A stretch of DNA of 64,000 nucleotides from Anaeromyxobacter dehalogenans 2CP-C (GCF_000013385.1 NC_007760.1:248001-312000), one strand, 5' to 3'. Positions 42,570-51,947 are shown, counted from the stretch's first letter. Program-made: numbers and translations. Notes: generated by a model from the sequence alone, not told the origin.

Positions 42570-45074
42570 GTGCGGAGGGACCTGGCGCAGCTCTTGGTGG
42601 AGGAGGGCGCGATCCCCGCCGCCGCGGCGGAGCGCGCGGCCGCGCGCCAGGCCGAGGCCGGCGGCGCGCTCGACACCGCGCTGCTCGAGCTGGGCCTCGC
42701 CGGCGAGGACGTGGTCCTCCGCGCGCTGGAGCGCGCCAGCGGCCTCCCGGCCGCGCCGGACTGGGCGTGGGACGCCTCCGACGCGCGGGCGCGGCGGGTG
42801 TTCCCCTCGCGCGTCGCCGAGCGCCACGGCCTCGCGCCGTTCGCGCTCGACGGCCGGGAGCTCTCGCTCGTCGCCACCCACCCGGTGGACCTGGCGCTGC
42901 TCGACGAGATCAGCTTCATGCTCTCGCTGCACCTCACCCCGCACGTCGGGCCGGAGTGGCGGGTGCGCGCGCTCATCCACCGCCTGTACGGCGGCGCGCT
43001 CCCGCCGCGGCTCGCCGCGCTCGCGGCGGGCGGCGCCGCGGCCGCGACCCCGGGCGAGGAGGCGGCCTCGCCGGAGCCGGCCGTCGCCGCGCCGGACGCG
43101 GACGCGCCGGAGCCGGACGCGCCGCCGACGCCGGAACCCGATCCCGCGCCGCCCGCGCCGGCGAGCTCGGGGCCGGCGGCCGCGGCCTTCGACGACGCGG
43201 CGCCGCTCGAGCCGCTCGCGGCCGCGGTGGCGCAGGTGCTCGAGTCGGCGGACTTCTCCTTCCTCGACGCGCCGCCCGCGACCCCGTCGCCCGCGCCGGC
43301 CGGCGCCGCCCATCCCGCTCCGTCCGCGCGTCCCTCGGCGGGCTCGGGACCAGCGGACGCTCCGGGGGCGCCTCGCGGTGAGCGCGCCGAGTCGCCGCCG
43401 GAGCCTGCCCCCCGCCCCGCGCCGCGGCGCATGGGCGAGACGGCCGCGCCGCCTCCTGCGCCCGCCCCCGGCGCGCCGGGCCGCTGGACGCGGGCGGAGG
43501 CGCAGGCCGCGCTCGCCGCCGCGTCGGAGCGCGACGAGGTGCTGCGCGTCGTGCTGCGCTACGCGCGCGAGTTCTTCGCGTTCGCGGCGGTGTTCGCGGT
43601 CTCGCGCGACGCGGTGGCGGGCCACGACGCGCTCGGCGAGGAGGAGGGCGAGGACGCGCGCGCGCTGTGCCGCTCGGTCGCCATCTACACGAGCGATCCG
43701 GGCGTGTTCCACACCGCCATCGAGACCCACGCGCCGCACCTCGGGCCCATCTCGCCCGAGCCGGACGGGAACCGCGCCATCCTCGACGGCCTGGGGCGCG
43801 GGACGCCGCGCACCGTGCTCGTCCACCCGGTGGTGCTGCGCCAGCGCACCGCCTGCCTGCTCTACGCCGACAACGGCCCGGCGGCGGTCTCGCCGCGCCG
43901 CCTCGCCGACCTGGTGCTGTTCCTGGCGGGCCTGGCCCCGGCGCTCGAGCGCGTCATCCAGGCGCGCAAGCGCGCCCGCGGCGCCGCCGCCGGCGAGGCC
44001 CCCGCCGCCCCGCCGGCCCCGCCGCCGCCGGAGGCCGCGCCCGTCCCGGTGCCGTCGCCGTCGCCAGCCCGCGCCGCCGCGCCGCCCAGGCCCACCCCGG
44101 CGCCCGTTGCGGCGCCGTCCGCCGAGCCGTGGCAGGCGCACGAGCCCGCCGCCGCGCTCGCGGATCTCGAGGTGGACATCGACCTCTTCGAGGAGGAGCT
44201 CGGGGCGGCGGCGCCGCCCTCGGGCGCGGTGCGGTTCGATCCGGAGGCGGAGGTCACCGCGCTGCTCGAGACCGACCCCGGCTCGCTCGACCGGATCGCC
44301 GGGCTCGCCCGCCTGGCGGCGTTCCCGGAGGCGGCGCTCCCGGTGGTGTGGGCGCGCCTGCCCGGGCCGATCGAGTCCGACGACGACGGCGCCTCGCCCA
44401 CCGCGCTCGGCCCGCTCGCCGCGGCGCTCGCGGCGCTCGGCCCTGCGGCGGTGCCGGCCATGGTGGAGGTGCTCCGCGACCGCGACCCGGTCCGGCGGCG
44501 CATCGCGGCCACGGTGCTCGGCGCGGCGGGCGACCCGTCCACCTTCCCGGCGCTCGCGGAGCGGGTGCTCGACGCGGACCCGCGCGTCGCCGGCGCCGCC
44601 ATCGCCGCGCTCGCGGCGCACCGCCGCCACCCCGAGATGCGCGCGGTCCCGGAGAAGCTCCGCCGCGCGCTGCTCTCCGGGGTGGCCGCGCGGACCACGT
44701 TCGCCGCCCGGGCGCTCGGCGCGCTGCGCGACGCCGAGTCGGTGCCGCTCCTGGTCCAGGTGCTGGAGAGCTCGGAGCGCGAGCCGGCCGAGGCCGCCGC
44801 CGCGGCGCTCGCCGAGATCACCCTGCAGCGGCTCGGCACCGACCCGCGGCGCTGGCTGGCCTGGTGGAAGCAGAACCGCGGGCGCGGCCGCGCCGAGTGG
44901 CTGCTGTCCGGGCTGACCAGCGCCGAGCGCGAGGTGCGCGCCGCGGCCGCCGAGGAGCTGGCCCGCGCCGCCCCGCCGCCGGTGAGCTACCAGGTGGACG
45001 CGCCCGCCGCCGAGCGCGAGGCGGCCGCGCGGCTCTGGGCCGGCTGGTGGGCGCGCTCCGGCCTGGTGCTGTAG
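42570..45074 (+). CDS. MshEN / GAF-like / HEAT-repeat fusion protein
   Basis: An 834-residue cytoplasmic protein. Residues 1-150 resemble the N-terminal domain of GspE/PilB-type ATPases (DLAQLLVEEGAIPAAAAERAAARQAEAGGALDTALLELGLAGEDVVLRALERASGLP and VSLVATHPVDLALLDEISFML-like), a fold that can bind c-di-GMP in MshE. A Pro/Ala-rich linker follows, then a GAF-like domain (DEVLRVVLRYAREFFAFAAVFAVSRDAVAGHDALG, HPVVLRQRTACLLYADNG, about residues 315-465), a second linker, and a C-terminal array of HEAT-like helices (VPAMVEVLRDRDPVRRRIAATVLGAAGD, VPLLVQVLESSEREPAEAAAAALAEI). There is no ATPase domain. A type IV pilus or secretion link is only suggested by the first domain. The start is GTG. Confidence 0.82.
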   Translation: MRRDLAQLLVEEGAIPAAAAERAAARQAEAGGALDTALLELGLAGEDVVLRALERASGLPAAPDWAWDASDARARRVFPSRVAERHGLAPFALDGRELSLVATHPVDLALLDEISFMLSLHLTPHVGPEWRVRALIHRLYGGALPPRLAALAAGGAAAATPGEEAASPEPAVAAPDADAPEPDAPPTPEPDPAPPAPASSGPAAAAFDDAAPLEPLAAAVAQVLESADFSFLDAPPATPSPAPAGAAHPAPSARPSAGSGPADAPGAPRGERAESPPEPAPRPAPRRMGETAAPPPAPAPGAPGRWTRAEAQAALAAASERDEVLRVVLRYAREFFAFAAVFAVSRDAVAGHDALGEEEGEDARALCRSVAIYTSDPGVFHTAIETHAPHLGPISPEPDGNRAILDGLGRGTPRTVLVHPVVLRQRTACLLYADNGPAAVSPRRLADLVLFLAGLAPALERVIQARKRARGAAAGEAPAAPPAPPPPEAAPVPVPSPSPARAAAPPRPTPAPVAAPSAEPWQAHEPAAALADLEVDIDLFEEELGAAAPPSGAVRFDPEAEVTALLETDPGSLDRIAGLARLAAFPEAALPVVWARLPGPIESDDDGASPTALGPLAAALAALGPAAVPAMVEVLRDRDPVRRRIAATVLGAAGDPSTFPALAERVLDADPRVAGAAIAALAAHRRHPEMRAVPEKLRRALLSGVAARTTFAARALGALRDAESVPLLVQVLESSEREPAEAAAAALAEITLQRLGTDPRRWLAWWKQNRGRGRAEWLLSGLTSAEREVRAAAAEELARAAPPPVSYQVDAPAAEREAAARLWAGWWARSGLVL

Positions 45075-45217
45075 GCGCTCCCGCCCCGCCCCGGACCTCG
45101 TCGCGCCCGCCCGGGTGACGCGCCGGCGCGCGAATCCTTGCGCCCCGCGGATCGCGGCGCCTATCCTCCGAGCCCCACGGCTAGACACCGGCCGAAGCGT
45201 CGGCGCGAGGTGCGCAC

Positions 45218-46777
45218 ATGCCCCATTCCGATCCCGATCCGCGCAGGGCGCTCCTCGACCGGCTCGACGCCGAGGCCGAGAAGGGCGGCGGGGACGAGCG
45301 GGTGGCGCGGCAGCACCGCGAGGGCAAGCTCACCGCCCGCGAGCGCATCGACGCGTTCCTCGACCCCGGCACGTTCGTCGAGATGGATCGCTTCAAGACC
45401 CACCGCTGCGCCGAGTTCGGCATGGCCGAGCACAAGGTGCTGGGCGACGGCGTGGTCACCGGCTACGGCCTGGTGGAGGGTCGGCAGGTCTTCGTGTTCG
45501 CGCAGGACTTCACCGTGTTCGGCGGGTCGATCTCCGGCGCGGTGGCCGAGAAGATCTGCAAGGTGATGGACCGCGCCATGGAGGTGGGCTGCCCGGTGGT
45601 CGGCCTCAACGACTCCGGCGGCGCGCGCATCCAGGAGGGCGTGGTGTCGCTGGCGGGCTACGCCGAGATCTTCCTGCGCAACACGCTCGCGTCGGGCGTC
45701 ATCCCGCAGCTCTCGGTGATCATGGGGCCGTGCGCCGGCGGCGCGGTCTACAGCCCGGCCATCACCGACTTCATCTTCATGGTGAAGGACACCTCGTACA
45801 TGTTCATCACCGGCCCGGACGTGATCCGGGCGGTGACGCACGCCGAGGTGACGAAGGAGGACCTGGGCGGCGCGCGCACGCACGCCACCCGCTCCGGCGT
45901 GGCGCACTTCGCGCTCGACACCGAGGAGGCCGCGCTGCGCGCGGTGCGCGAGCTGCTCTCGTTCCTGCCGCTCAACAACGTGGACGACCCGCCGGTCCAG
46001 CCCTGCGCCGACGACCCGGGCCGCCGCGACGAGCTCCTGAAGACCATCGCGCCGGAGAACCCGGGCAAGGCGTACGACATGAAGGAGGTCGTCCGCGCGG
46101 TGGCCGACGACCGGCACTTCTTCGAGGTGGCCGAGCAGTTCGCGCCGAACATCGTGATCGGCTTCGCGCGGCTGAACGGCCGGCCGGTGGGCGTGGTGGC
46201 GAACCAGCCGGCGGTGCTGGCCGGCGTGCTCGACATCGACGCCTCGGTGAAGGCCGCGCGCTTCGTGCGCTTCTGCGACGCGTTCAACGTCCCGCTGCTC
46301 ACGTTCGTGGACGTGCCCGGCTTCCTGCCGGGCACCGACCAGGAGTGGAACGGGATCATCGTCCACGGCGCGAAGCTGCTCTACGCCTACGCCGAGGCGA
46401 CGGTGCCGAAGATCACCGTCATCACGCGCAAGGCGTACGGCGGCGCCTACGACGTGATGGCCTCGAAGCACATCCGCGCCGACGTGAACCTGGCCTGGCC
46501 CGGCGCCGAGATCGCGGTGATGGGCCCGGAGGGCGCGGTGAACGTCATCTTCCGCAAGGAGCTGCTCGCGGCGAAGGACCCGGTCGCCGAGCGCGCGCGC
46601 CTGGTGCAGGAGTACCGCGACCGCTTCGCGAGCCCGTACAAGGCCGCCGAGCTCGGCTACGTGGACGAGGTGATCCGCCCCGAGGACACGCGGCCCAAGG
46701 TGATCCGCGCGCTGGAGATGCTGCGCACGAAGCGCCAGGAGCTCCCGGCGAAGAAGCACGGGAACATCCCGCTGTAG
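45218..46777 (+). CDS. pccB: Acyl-CoA (propionyl-CoA type) carboxylase carboxyltransferase subunit
   Basis: A 519-residue crotonase-fold carboxyltransferase. It takes CO2 from biotin to acyl-CoA, here most likely propionyl-CoA. Typical parts are [111 protein letters not shown], and in the second half [51 protein letters not shown]. It is close to both PccB and methylmalonyl-CoA decarboxylase alpha, but a mutase and separate biotin carboxylase and carrier genes 8-10 kb away favour the propionyl-CoA carboxylase reading. A repeat mosaic begins right after its stop. Confidence 0.92.
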   Translation: MPHSDPDPRRALLDRLDAEAEKGGGDERVARQHREGKLTARERIDAFLDPGTFVEMDRFKTHRCAEFGMAEHKVLGDGVVTGYGLVEGRQVFVFAQDFTVFGGSISGAVAEKICKVMDRAMEVGCPVVGLNDSGGARIQEGVVSLAGYAEIFLRNTLASGVIPQLSVIMGPCAGGAVYSPAITDFIFMVKDTSYMFITGPDVIRAVTHAEVTKEDLGGARTHATRSGVAHFALDTEEAALRAVRELLSFLPLNNVDDPPVQPCADDPGRRDELLKTIAPENPGKAYDMKEVVRAVADDRHFFEVAEQFAPNIVIGFARLNGRPVGVVANQPAVLAGVLDIDASVKAARFVRFCDAFNVPLLTFVDVPGFLPGTDQEWNGIIVHGAKLLYAYAEATVPKITVITRKAYGGAYDVMASKHIRADVNLAWPGAEIAVMGPEGAVNVIFRKELLAAKDPVAERARLVQEYRDRFASPYKAAELGYVDEVIRPEDTRPKVIRALEMLRTKRQELPAKKHGNIPL

Positions 46778-47093
46778 CCCTTCGACTCCGGCTCGCTCGC
46801 TCATCCCGGCCCTTCGACTCCGGCGAGCCTTCGGCTCGCTCGCTCATCCCGAGCGTAGCGCGGCCCCGTGGGGCCGCGCGGAGTCGAGGGACGCTCAGGG
46901 TGAGCGGGCCGCGGCCGTGGGGCCGCGGGGAGTCGAGGGACGCTCAGGGTGACCCTTCGACTCCGGCGAGCCTTCGGCTCGCTCGCTCATCCCGACCCTT
47001 CGACGCCGGCGTGCCTCCGGCACGCCTACGCTCAGGGTGAGCGGGCCGCGGCCGTGGGGCCGCGCGGAGTCGAGGGACGCCAAGGACGAGCGC
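46778..47093. repeat. Mosaic of inverted and direct intergenic repeats
   Basis: The whole 316-base gap consists of two units. Unit A, CCCTTCGACTCCGG then GCTCGCTCGCTCATCCC, occurs at 46778-46807, 46810-46850 and 46953-46993, with a variant at 46996-47043. Unit B, GGAGTCGAGGGACGCTCAGG onward, is roughly the complement of A and starts at 46880, 46929 and 47066; two copies are followed by GGGCCGCGGCCGTGGGGCC. Many hairpins are possible, for example GGCCCCGTGGGGCC at 46862-46875. It resembles a BIME-type cluster. It lies between convergent genes and probably ends both transcripts. Confidence 0.75.
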
Positions 47094-47750
47094 TCACATC
47101 GGCGAGGCGCCCAGCCCGCCGTCGGTGCGCGCGCCGGGCGGCGGCGGCTCGGCGCCGGTGCCGGCCTCGGCGAGCGGGCCGAGCGCGGTGCGGTCCACCC
47201 GCTCGCGGCCGGTGACGGCGCGCGCGCCGCGCGAGAGCAGCCAGCGCAGGCCGCGGACCGCGTCGCGGGCGAGCCGGCCGGGCGCCTCGGCCGAAAACAG
47301 CGGCGGCGCCTCGCTCGCGGCGCCGCCCATGGCCCGCACGCCGGCGCCGTGGCCGTAGACGAGCTCGCCGCCCAGGTAGGCGGTGTAGCCCGCGGCCGCG
47401 GTCGCGGCCAGCCCGGTGAGCGCGGTGGTGAGGCACGCCCGGTTCCGGCTGCGCCAGGCCGCGACGCCGAACGCGGCGAGCACCAGGCCGAGGTTGCCGA
47501 TGCCGTGCAGGAACATGGCGTCGCGGGCGTGCTCGCTGCGGACCTCGATCTCCTGCGACGCGGCCATCCCGGCGAGCCCGGCGGCGAGCCCGCCCGCCGC
47601 CGCGGACCACCACAGCGTGCGCCCGACCGCGTCGAGGCCCCGGTCGCGCGGCCGCGCGGTCGCCACGAGGTCCGCGATGGCGGCCGCCGGCAGGAGCGCC
47701 AGCGGCGCGTGGACGATCGACGGGTGCAGCTCGTGCGTGCGCATCGGCAT
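47094..47750 (-). CDS. DUF2231-like integral membrane protein
   Basis: A 218-residue protein with four membrane segments of the DUF2231 type: THELHPSIVHAPLALLPAAAIADLVAT at the N-terminus (His residues conserved in the family), GRTLWWSAAAGGLAAGLAGMAASQEIEV, AMFLHGIGNLGLVLAAFGVAAWRSRNR and LTTALTGLAATAAAGYTAYLGGELVYGHGAGV. The pattern of His and Arg within the first and third helices suggests heme or metal contact, which is a guess. The C-terminal 70 residues are soluble. GGAGG stands seven bases before the ATG. It is convergent with the carboxyltransferase gene. Confidence 0.85.
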   Translation of the reverse strand: MPMRTHELHPSIVHAPLALLPAAAIADLVATARPRDRGLDAVGRTLWWSAAAGGLAAGLAGMAASQEIEVRSEHARDAMFLHGIGNLGLVLAAFGVAAWRSRNRACLTTALTGLAATAAAGYTAYLGGELVYGHGAGVRAMGGAASEAPPLFSAEAPGRLARDAVRGLRWLLSRGARAVTGRERVDRTALGPLAEAGTGAEPPPPGARTDGGLGASPM

Positions 47751-47879
47751 CGGAAGCCTCCCGACGGCACGGTGCGGCGGGGGCGGCGCGCGGGCAATCG
47801 ACGCGCGCCCCTCCGCTCGCCCCCGCCGCGGGCCGCGGGGCGCGCGCCCGCCCGGTGCGCCGCGGGCGCTGAAACGTCG

Positions 47880-47914
47880 CGGGCCCGGCCCCTCTGGCGA
47901 GGAGACCGGGCCCG
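47880..47914 (-). terminator. Hairpin downstream of the cold-shock gene
   Basis: CGGGCCCGG (47880-47888) pairs with CCGGGCCCG (47906-47914), nine GC pairs, about 24 bases past the stop of the minus-strand cold-shock gene. Beyond the stem on that strand only a short GTTTC follows, so termination efficiency is uncertain. Confidence 0.5.
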
Positions 47915-47937
47915 TGCGGCGCGGAGAGAGCGCCCGA

Positions 47938-48141
47938 CTACACCTTGCGGACGTTCGCGGCCTGGAGGCCCTTCGGCCCCTTCACCACGTCGAACTCCAC
48001 CTTCTGCCCCTCGGCCAGGCTCTTGAAGCCGTCGCCCGAGATCGCGCTGTAGTGGCAGAACACGTCCTCGCCACCGTCGTCCTGGGTGATGAAGCCGAAG
48101 CCCTTCGCGTCGTTGAACCACTTCACGGTACCGGTCGCCAT
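47938..48141 (-). CDS. Cold-shock domain protein (CspA family)
   Basis: A 67-residue OB-fold RNA chaperone. RNP1 is KGFGFITQ and RNP2 is DVFCHYSAI, where the common V-F-V-H is here V-F-C-H. The start is preceded by AAGAGAAG. Family length is 65-70 residues, so it is complete. It melts mRNA secondary structure, which should matter in an organism with such high GC content. The leader upstream is unusually AT-rich and can fold (48205-48239), as in other csp genes whose 5' ends control translation. It is monocistronic, with a hairpin just downstream. Confidence 0.97.
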   Translation of the reverse strand: MATGTVKWFNDAKGFGFITQDDGGEDVFCHYSAISGDGFKSLAEGQKVEFDVVKGPKGLQAANVRKV

Positions 48142-48260
48142 GCACTTCTCTTTTCTTCGATTCGATCCGCCTGGGATGACGTTCGATCCAACCGAGCAGA
48201 CGGTGGACGAAATTTTGTGTATCCGAAATTTATTCGTCCGTCGAGATGTCGTCCCGAGCG
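48142..48260 (-). promoter_or_regulatory. AT-rich leader and promoter region of the cold-shock gene
   Basis: The stretch 48205-48239 is the most AT-rich in the window. GGACGAA (48205-48211) pairs with TTCGTCC (48233-48239) around AAATTT-containing DNA. On the minus strand GGATACACAAAATTT offers -10-like sequence, but I cannot assign a start. A 5' UTR of 60-110 bases is expected for csp genes. Confidence 0.4.
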
Positions 48261-48292
48261 GGGGTTCCTGACAGTGAACGTCGGGCGGCCGC

Positions 48293-49468
48293 TCAGGCGG
48301 CCGCGCCCACCGCGTCCGGCCGGGCCTGCGGCCCTGCGTCGGAAGGCCGCGCCTCCCCGGCCAGCCGCAGCTCCAGATCGGCGAGGATCTCCCCAGCGCT
48401 CGGCAGCTGCCCCGCGTCCCGTTCCCCGATCCGGGTGATGCTCTGCCCCGTGTAGAAGAGCCCGGCCTCGGTGTCGCCGTGCACCGCCGCCTCGAGCAGC
48501 GCGTCGGTGATGCAGAAGCTCTCCTTGAAGCCGGACGCGCGGGCCTTGCAGAGCCCCTCGCCCAGGCACTGGATGCAGGAGCCCCGCCGCCCGCGGTAGC
48601 CGTCCTTGCCGAACCACCAGAGCTTGGAGCGCGGCGGCACCGCCTCGCCGCGGGCGAGCCGCTCGGTGAACGCGTTGCGCACCGCGCGCGCCTTCATGCC
48701 CTTCACGCAGCTCGTGATGATCACCACGTCGTCCTCGCGCTTGGCGAGGTGCATCTGCTTGAAGGCCGGGTGGACGTCGCCGTCCGAGCACGCGAGGAAG
48801 CGGGTCGCCATCTGCACGCCGGCCGCGCCGGCCGCGAGGAAGCGCGAGACGTCGGACGCGTCCACGCCGCCGGCCGCGATCACCGGCAGCGACGTCGCCG
48901 CGATCACCTCGTCCACCAGCGTGGGCAGCGGGTGGCCGATGTCGCCGATGTGGCCGCCCGCCTCGGCGCCCTCCGCCACCACGAAGTCCGCGCCCCACTT
49001 CTCGTACATGGCCGCGAGCCGCCCGGAGGAGACGATGCCGCAGAACGGCACGCCGCCCTCGCGGCACCAGCGCACGATCTCGCGCGAGATGCCGGCGCCC
49101 TGCACGAGGAAGGACACCTTCTCCTCGATCGACACCCGCGCCAGCGCCTCGAAGTCGTCCTTGTTGATGGCGGCCATGAGGTTGACGCCCACGAAGCCGC
49201 CCGGCGCCTCGGCCCGCGCGCGGCGGATCTCGGCGCGGAGCTGCTCGGGGGTCTTCAGCACCGCCGAGATGGTGCCGACGCCCACCAGCCGGTCGCCGCG
49301 GTGGCGCGCCACCTTGCCGGCGAGGCCGTCGGAGGCGTGGATGCCCATCCCGCCCTGCACCAGCAGGCGCTTGCCGGCGCGCACGAGCGCTTCGATCGCC
49401 GCGCGGTCGAGGCGCGGGAACGGCGCGGCGGTTTCCTCGGTGTGAACGGGGGTCGCGTCGGCGGTCAT
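48293..49468 (-). CDS. Nitronate monooxygenase / FabK-like flavin-dependent TIM barrel
   Basis: A 391-residue FMN enzyme of the 2-nitropropane-dioxygenase group. Visible parts are [35 protein letters not shown] at the N-terminus, [106 protein letters not shown] and an adjacent region. The phosphate site GGVDAS and the His in AGGHIG are typical. The C-terminus adds [15 protein letters not shown], three Cys within ten residues, which I do not associate with the usual members and which could hold a metal. GGAG lies just upstream of the ATG at 49468. Substrate unknown. Confidence 0.87.
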   Translation of the reverse strand: MTADATPVHTEETAAPFPRLDRAAIEALVRAGKRLLVQGGMGIHASDGLAGKVARHRGDRLVGVGTISAVLKTPEQLRAEIRRARAEAPGGFVGVNLMAAINKDDFEALARVSIEEKVSFLVQGAGISREIVRWCREGGVPFCGIVSSGRLAAMYEKWGADFVVAEGAEAGGHIGDIGHPLPTLVDEVIAATSLPVIAAGGVDASDVSRFLAAGAAGVQMATRFLACSDGDVHPAFKQMHLAKREDDVVIITSCVKGMKARAVRNAFTERLARGEAVPPRSKLWWFGKDGYRGRRGSCIQCLGEGLCKARASGFKESFCITDALLEAAVHGDTEAGLFYTGQSITRIGERDAGQLPSAGEILADLELRLAGEARPSDAGPQARPDAVGAAA

Positions 49469-49706
49469 GTCGGCTCCACCGCGCCCGGAGGGAGGAGGGG
49501 CGCGAAGGAGGCGGAAGGTACGCCCGCCGTGTCACGCGCATGTCACCGCTGCGCCGACGCGGCGCGCTGGCGCGGCGCGGCTCGGACGCTCCGTCTCGCC
49601 GATTGGTGAATCGGTCCCCCGGCGCGCACCCGGGGGTCGCGCCCCGCGCGCGGTGCCACCGGATCACGCACCGCGGCGAACTGCGGTAGGCTCGGCGCGC
49701 CGCGCC

Positions 49707-51029
49707 ATGACCACCGCCCCAGCGCCCAGCCCCGCCCCGCTCGTCGTCGCCGTGGACATGGGCTACGGGCACCTCCGCGCCGCCAGCGCGCTCGCCGACG
49801 CGCTCGGCACCGAGGTGCTGAAGGTCGATCGCGCCCCGGTGGCCGGGCCGGAGGAGGAGCGGCTCTGGCAGCGGGTGCGCCGGGGCTACGAGGCGATCTC
49901 GCGGCTCTCGCAGGTGCCGGTGGCCGGGCGGCCGCTCGCCTGGGCGCTCGACTCCATCACCGACATCCCGCGGCTCCACCCGCGCCGCGACCTCTCCGCG
50001 CCCACCCGCGGCGTGCGGGCGCTGGAGCGGCTGGCGCGCGGCGCCCTGGGCGCCGGGCTGGTGGCGCGGCTCCGCGCCGAGGGCGCGCCGCTCCTCACCA
50101 CGTTCTACTCGCCCGCCGTCGTCGCCGACCGGGCCGGGATCGAGCGGGTGTACTGCGTCGCGACCGACACCGACCTGAACCGGATCTGGGCGCCGCTCGA
50201 GCCCGCCCGCACCCGCATCCAGTACCTCGTCCCCACCCGCCGGGCGGCGCGCCGCCTGCTCGCCTACGGCGTGCCCGCGCACCGGATCACGTTCACCGGC
50301 TTCCCGCTCCCGGACGCGCTCCTGGGCGGCCCGTCGCTGCCGGTGCTGAAGCGCAACCTGGCCGCGCGCCTGGTGCGCCTCGATCCCACCGGCGAGTTCC
50401 GCCGCTCCATGCCCGAGGAGCTGGCGGTGTTCCTGGGCGCGCTGCCGCGCGAGGAGGAGGGGAAGCCGGCGCAGCTCACCTTCGCGGTGGGCGGCGCGGG
50501 CGCGCAGGCGGCGATGGCGGACGCGTTCCTGCCCGGCCTCCGGCCCGCGCTCGAGTCGGGCGCGATGCGCCTCGCGCTCGTCGCCGGCACGCGCCCGGAG
50601 GTGGAGGCGCGCTTCCGCGAGGCGCTGCGGCGCGCCGGGCTGGAGCCGCTCCTCGGCGGCGCGGTGGAGATCCTGCGCGCGCCCTCGTTCGGCGAGTACT
50701 ACGCCCGGTTCAACGCGCTGCTCGCGCGCACCGACGTGCTCTGGACGAAGCCCTCCGAGCTCACGTTCTACGGCGCGCTGGGCCTGCCGCTCGTGCTCGC
50801 GCCGCCGGTGGGCGTGCACGAGCGCTACAACCGCCGCTGGGCCCGCGAGAGCGGCGCCGGGCTGAAGCAGCGCGACGCGCGCTTCGCGGCGGAGTGGCTG
50901 TCGGACTGGCTCGCCGACGGGCTGCTCGCGGCGGCCGCGTGGGCGGGCTACATGCGCCTGCCGAAGTTCGGGCTGTACCGCGTGCTGGAGGCCCTGGGCC
51001 GCACGCCCGCCGCGAACGTGGCGCCGTGA
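49707..51029 (+). CDS. MurG/MGDG-synthase-like glycosyltransferase
   Basis: A 440-residue GT-B protein. The beginning VVAVDMGYGHLRAASALADAL has the Gly-rich acceptor loop (MGYGHLRAA) of the processive diacylglycerol glycosyltransferases. It continues with ERVYCVATDTDLNRIWAPL, ARRLLAYGVPAHRITFTGFPLPDALL and the nucleotide-sugar part LTFAVGGAGAQAAMADAFLPGL, RTDVLWTKPSELTFYGALGLPLVLAPPVGVHERYNRRWARESGAG. The ATG at 49707 begins the fold; an in-frame extension upstream has no domain. A plsC gene follows on the same strand after 183 bases, which makes a glycolipid role plausible but not shown. Confidence 0.86.
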   Translation: MTTAPAPSPAPLVVAVDMGYGHLRAASALADALGTEVLKVDRAPVAGPEEERLWQRVRRGYEAISRLSQVPVAGRPLAWALDSITDIPRLHPRRDLSAPTRGVRALERLARGALGAGLVARLRAEGAPLLTTFYSPAVVADRAGIERVYCVATDTDLNRIWAPLEPARTRIQYLVPTRRAARRLLAYGVPAHRITFTGFPLPDALLGGPSLPVLKRNLAARLVRLDPTGEFRRSMPEELAVFLGALPREEEGKPAQLTFAVGGAGAQAAMADAFLPGLRPALESGAMRLALVAGTRPEVEARFREALRRAGLEPLLGGAVEILRAPSFGEYYARFNALLARTDVLWTKPSELTFYGALGLPLVLAPPVGVHERYNRRWARESGAGLKQRDARFAAEWLSDWLADGLLAAAAWAGYMRLPKFGLYRVLEALGRTPAANVAP

Positions 51030-51039
51030 GCCATCTCAC

Positions 51040-51074
51040 GGGGCTGCGCCCCGCCCCACGGAGCGGAGCTCCGC
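51040..51074 (+). terminator. Possible terminator hairpins after the glycosyltransferase gene
   Basis: GGGGCTGCGCCCC (51040-51052) and the 12-bp palindrome GCGGAGCTCCGC (51063-51074) follow the stop within 45 bases. No T-run is present. They may attenuate transcription into plsC. Confidence 0.3.
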
Positions 51075-51212
51075 GGGGCCCCACCTTGCTGCGCGGGTCC
51101 CGTGACCTCGCGGGCGCGGCTGCGCCGCGCGCTGCCTCACCTGTGCCGCGCTCGTGTCGCCGCCCAGCACACCCTTGCGGGATGGCCAGTCCGGGGCGAG
51201 GATGCGCCCGCG

Positions 51213-51947
51213 ATGCTGGCCGTCTTCTCCTTCGTCTACTGGATCTTCTTCGTCCTCACGCTCCCGTTCCTGTTCGCGGTGGCGCTCGTCGTCTTCGTGC
51301 TCACCGCGCCGTTCGATCCGCGCCGGGTGGCGCTCCAGCTCTGGTCGTGCGCGTGGGCGTCGTTCTACGTCGTGGTGAACCCGCTGTGGCGCTCGCGCGT
51401 GGTCGGCCGCGAGAAGCTGCCCTGGAACGGCGCCGCGGTGCTGGTCGCGAACCACCTCTCCATGCTCGACATCCTGGTGCTGTACGGCGTGTTCCGGCCG
51501 TTCAAGTGGGTGTCGAAGGCGGAGCTGTTCCGCGTGCCGTTCGTGGGCTGGAACATGTGGCTGAACGACTGCGTGCCGGTCTGGCGCGGCGACCGCGAGT
51601 CGGTGCGGAAGATGATGGCCCACTGCCGCGCCCACCTCGCGCGCGGCGCGCCGGTGATGATCTTCCCCGAGGGCACGCGCTCGCCGGACGGGCGGCTGCA
51701 GGCGTTCAAGGACGGCGCGTTCCGGCTGGCCGTGGACGCGAACGTCCCGGTCATCCCCATCGCCGTGAGCGGCACCTCCGAGGCGCTGCCCAAGCACGGG
51801 GTGGTGCTCCGCCAGCGCATGCGCGCCGAGGTGCGCGTGCTCGACCCGATCCACCCGTCGTCCTTCGAGAGCCCGGCCGCGCTGCGCGACGCGGTCCGCG
51901 AGGCGATCGCCGCCGCGCTCCCGCCGGAGCACCGGCCTGGCGCGTAG
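51213..51947 (+). CDS. plsC: 1-acyl-sn-glycerol-3-phosphate acyltransferase
   Basis: A 244-residue membrane acyltransferase for phospholipid synthesis. An N-terminal membrane helix (VFSFVYWIFFVLTLPFLFAVALVVFVLTAPF) precedes the catalytic H-x4-D in LVANHLSMLDILVLYGV; the substrate-binding EGTR motif is IFPEGTRSPDGRLQAFKDGAF, and VPVIPIAVSGTSEALPKH is block IV. The ATG at 51213 was chosen because the helix begins at once; an upstream in-frame ATG at 51102 would add a non-hydrophobic leader. It lies between a glycosyltransferase that may act on lipid and a small DUF2267 gene. Confidence 0.93.
   Translation: MLAVFSFVYWIFFVLTLPFLFAVALVVFVLTAPFDPRRVALQLWSCAWASFYVVVNPLWRSRVVGREKLPWNGAAVLVANHLSMLDILVLYGVFRPFKWVSKAELFRVPFVGWNMWLNDCVPVWRGDRESVRKMMAHCRAHLARGAPVMIFPEGTRSPDGRLQAFKDGAFRLAVDANVPVIPIAVSGTSEALPKHGVVLRQRMRAEVRVLDPIHPSSFESPAALRDAVREAIAAALPPEHRPGA

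Noticed and set aside
45161-46804. A 547-codon minus-strand frame opposite the carboxyltransferase gene
   Set aside because: The plus-strand protein is fully conserved in family and length; the antisense frame shows no domain and is a codon-bias shadow.
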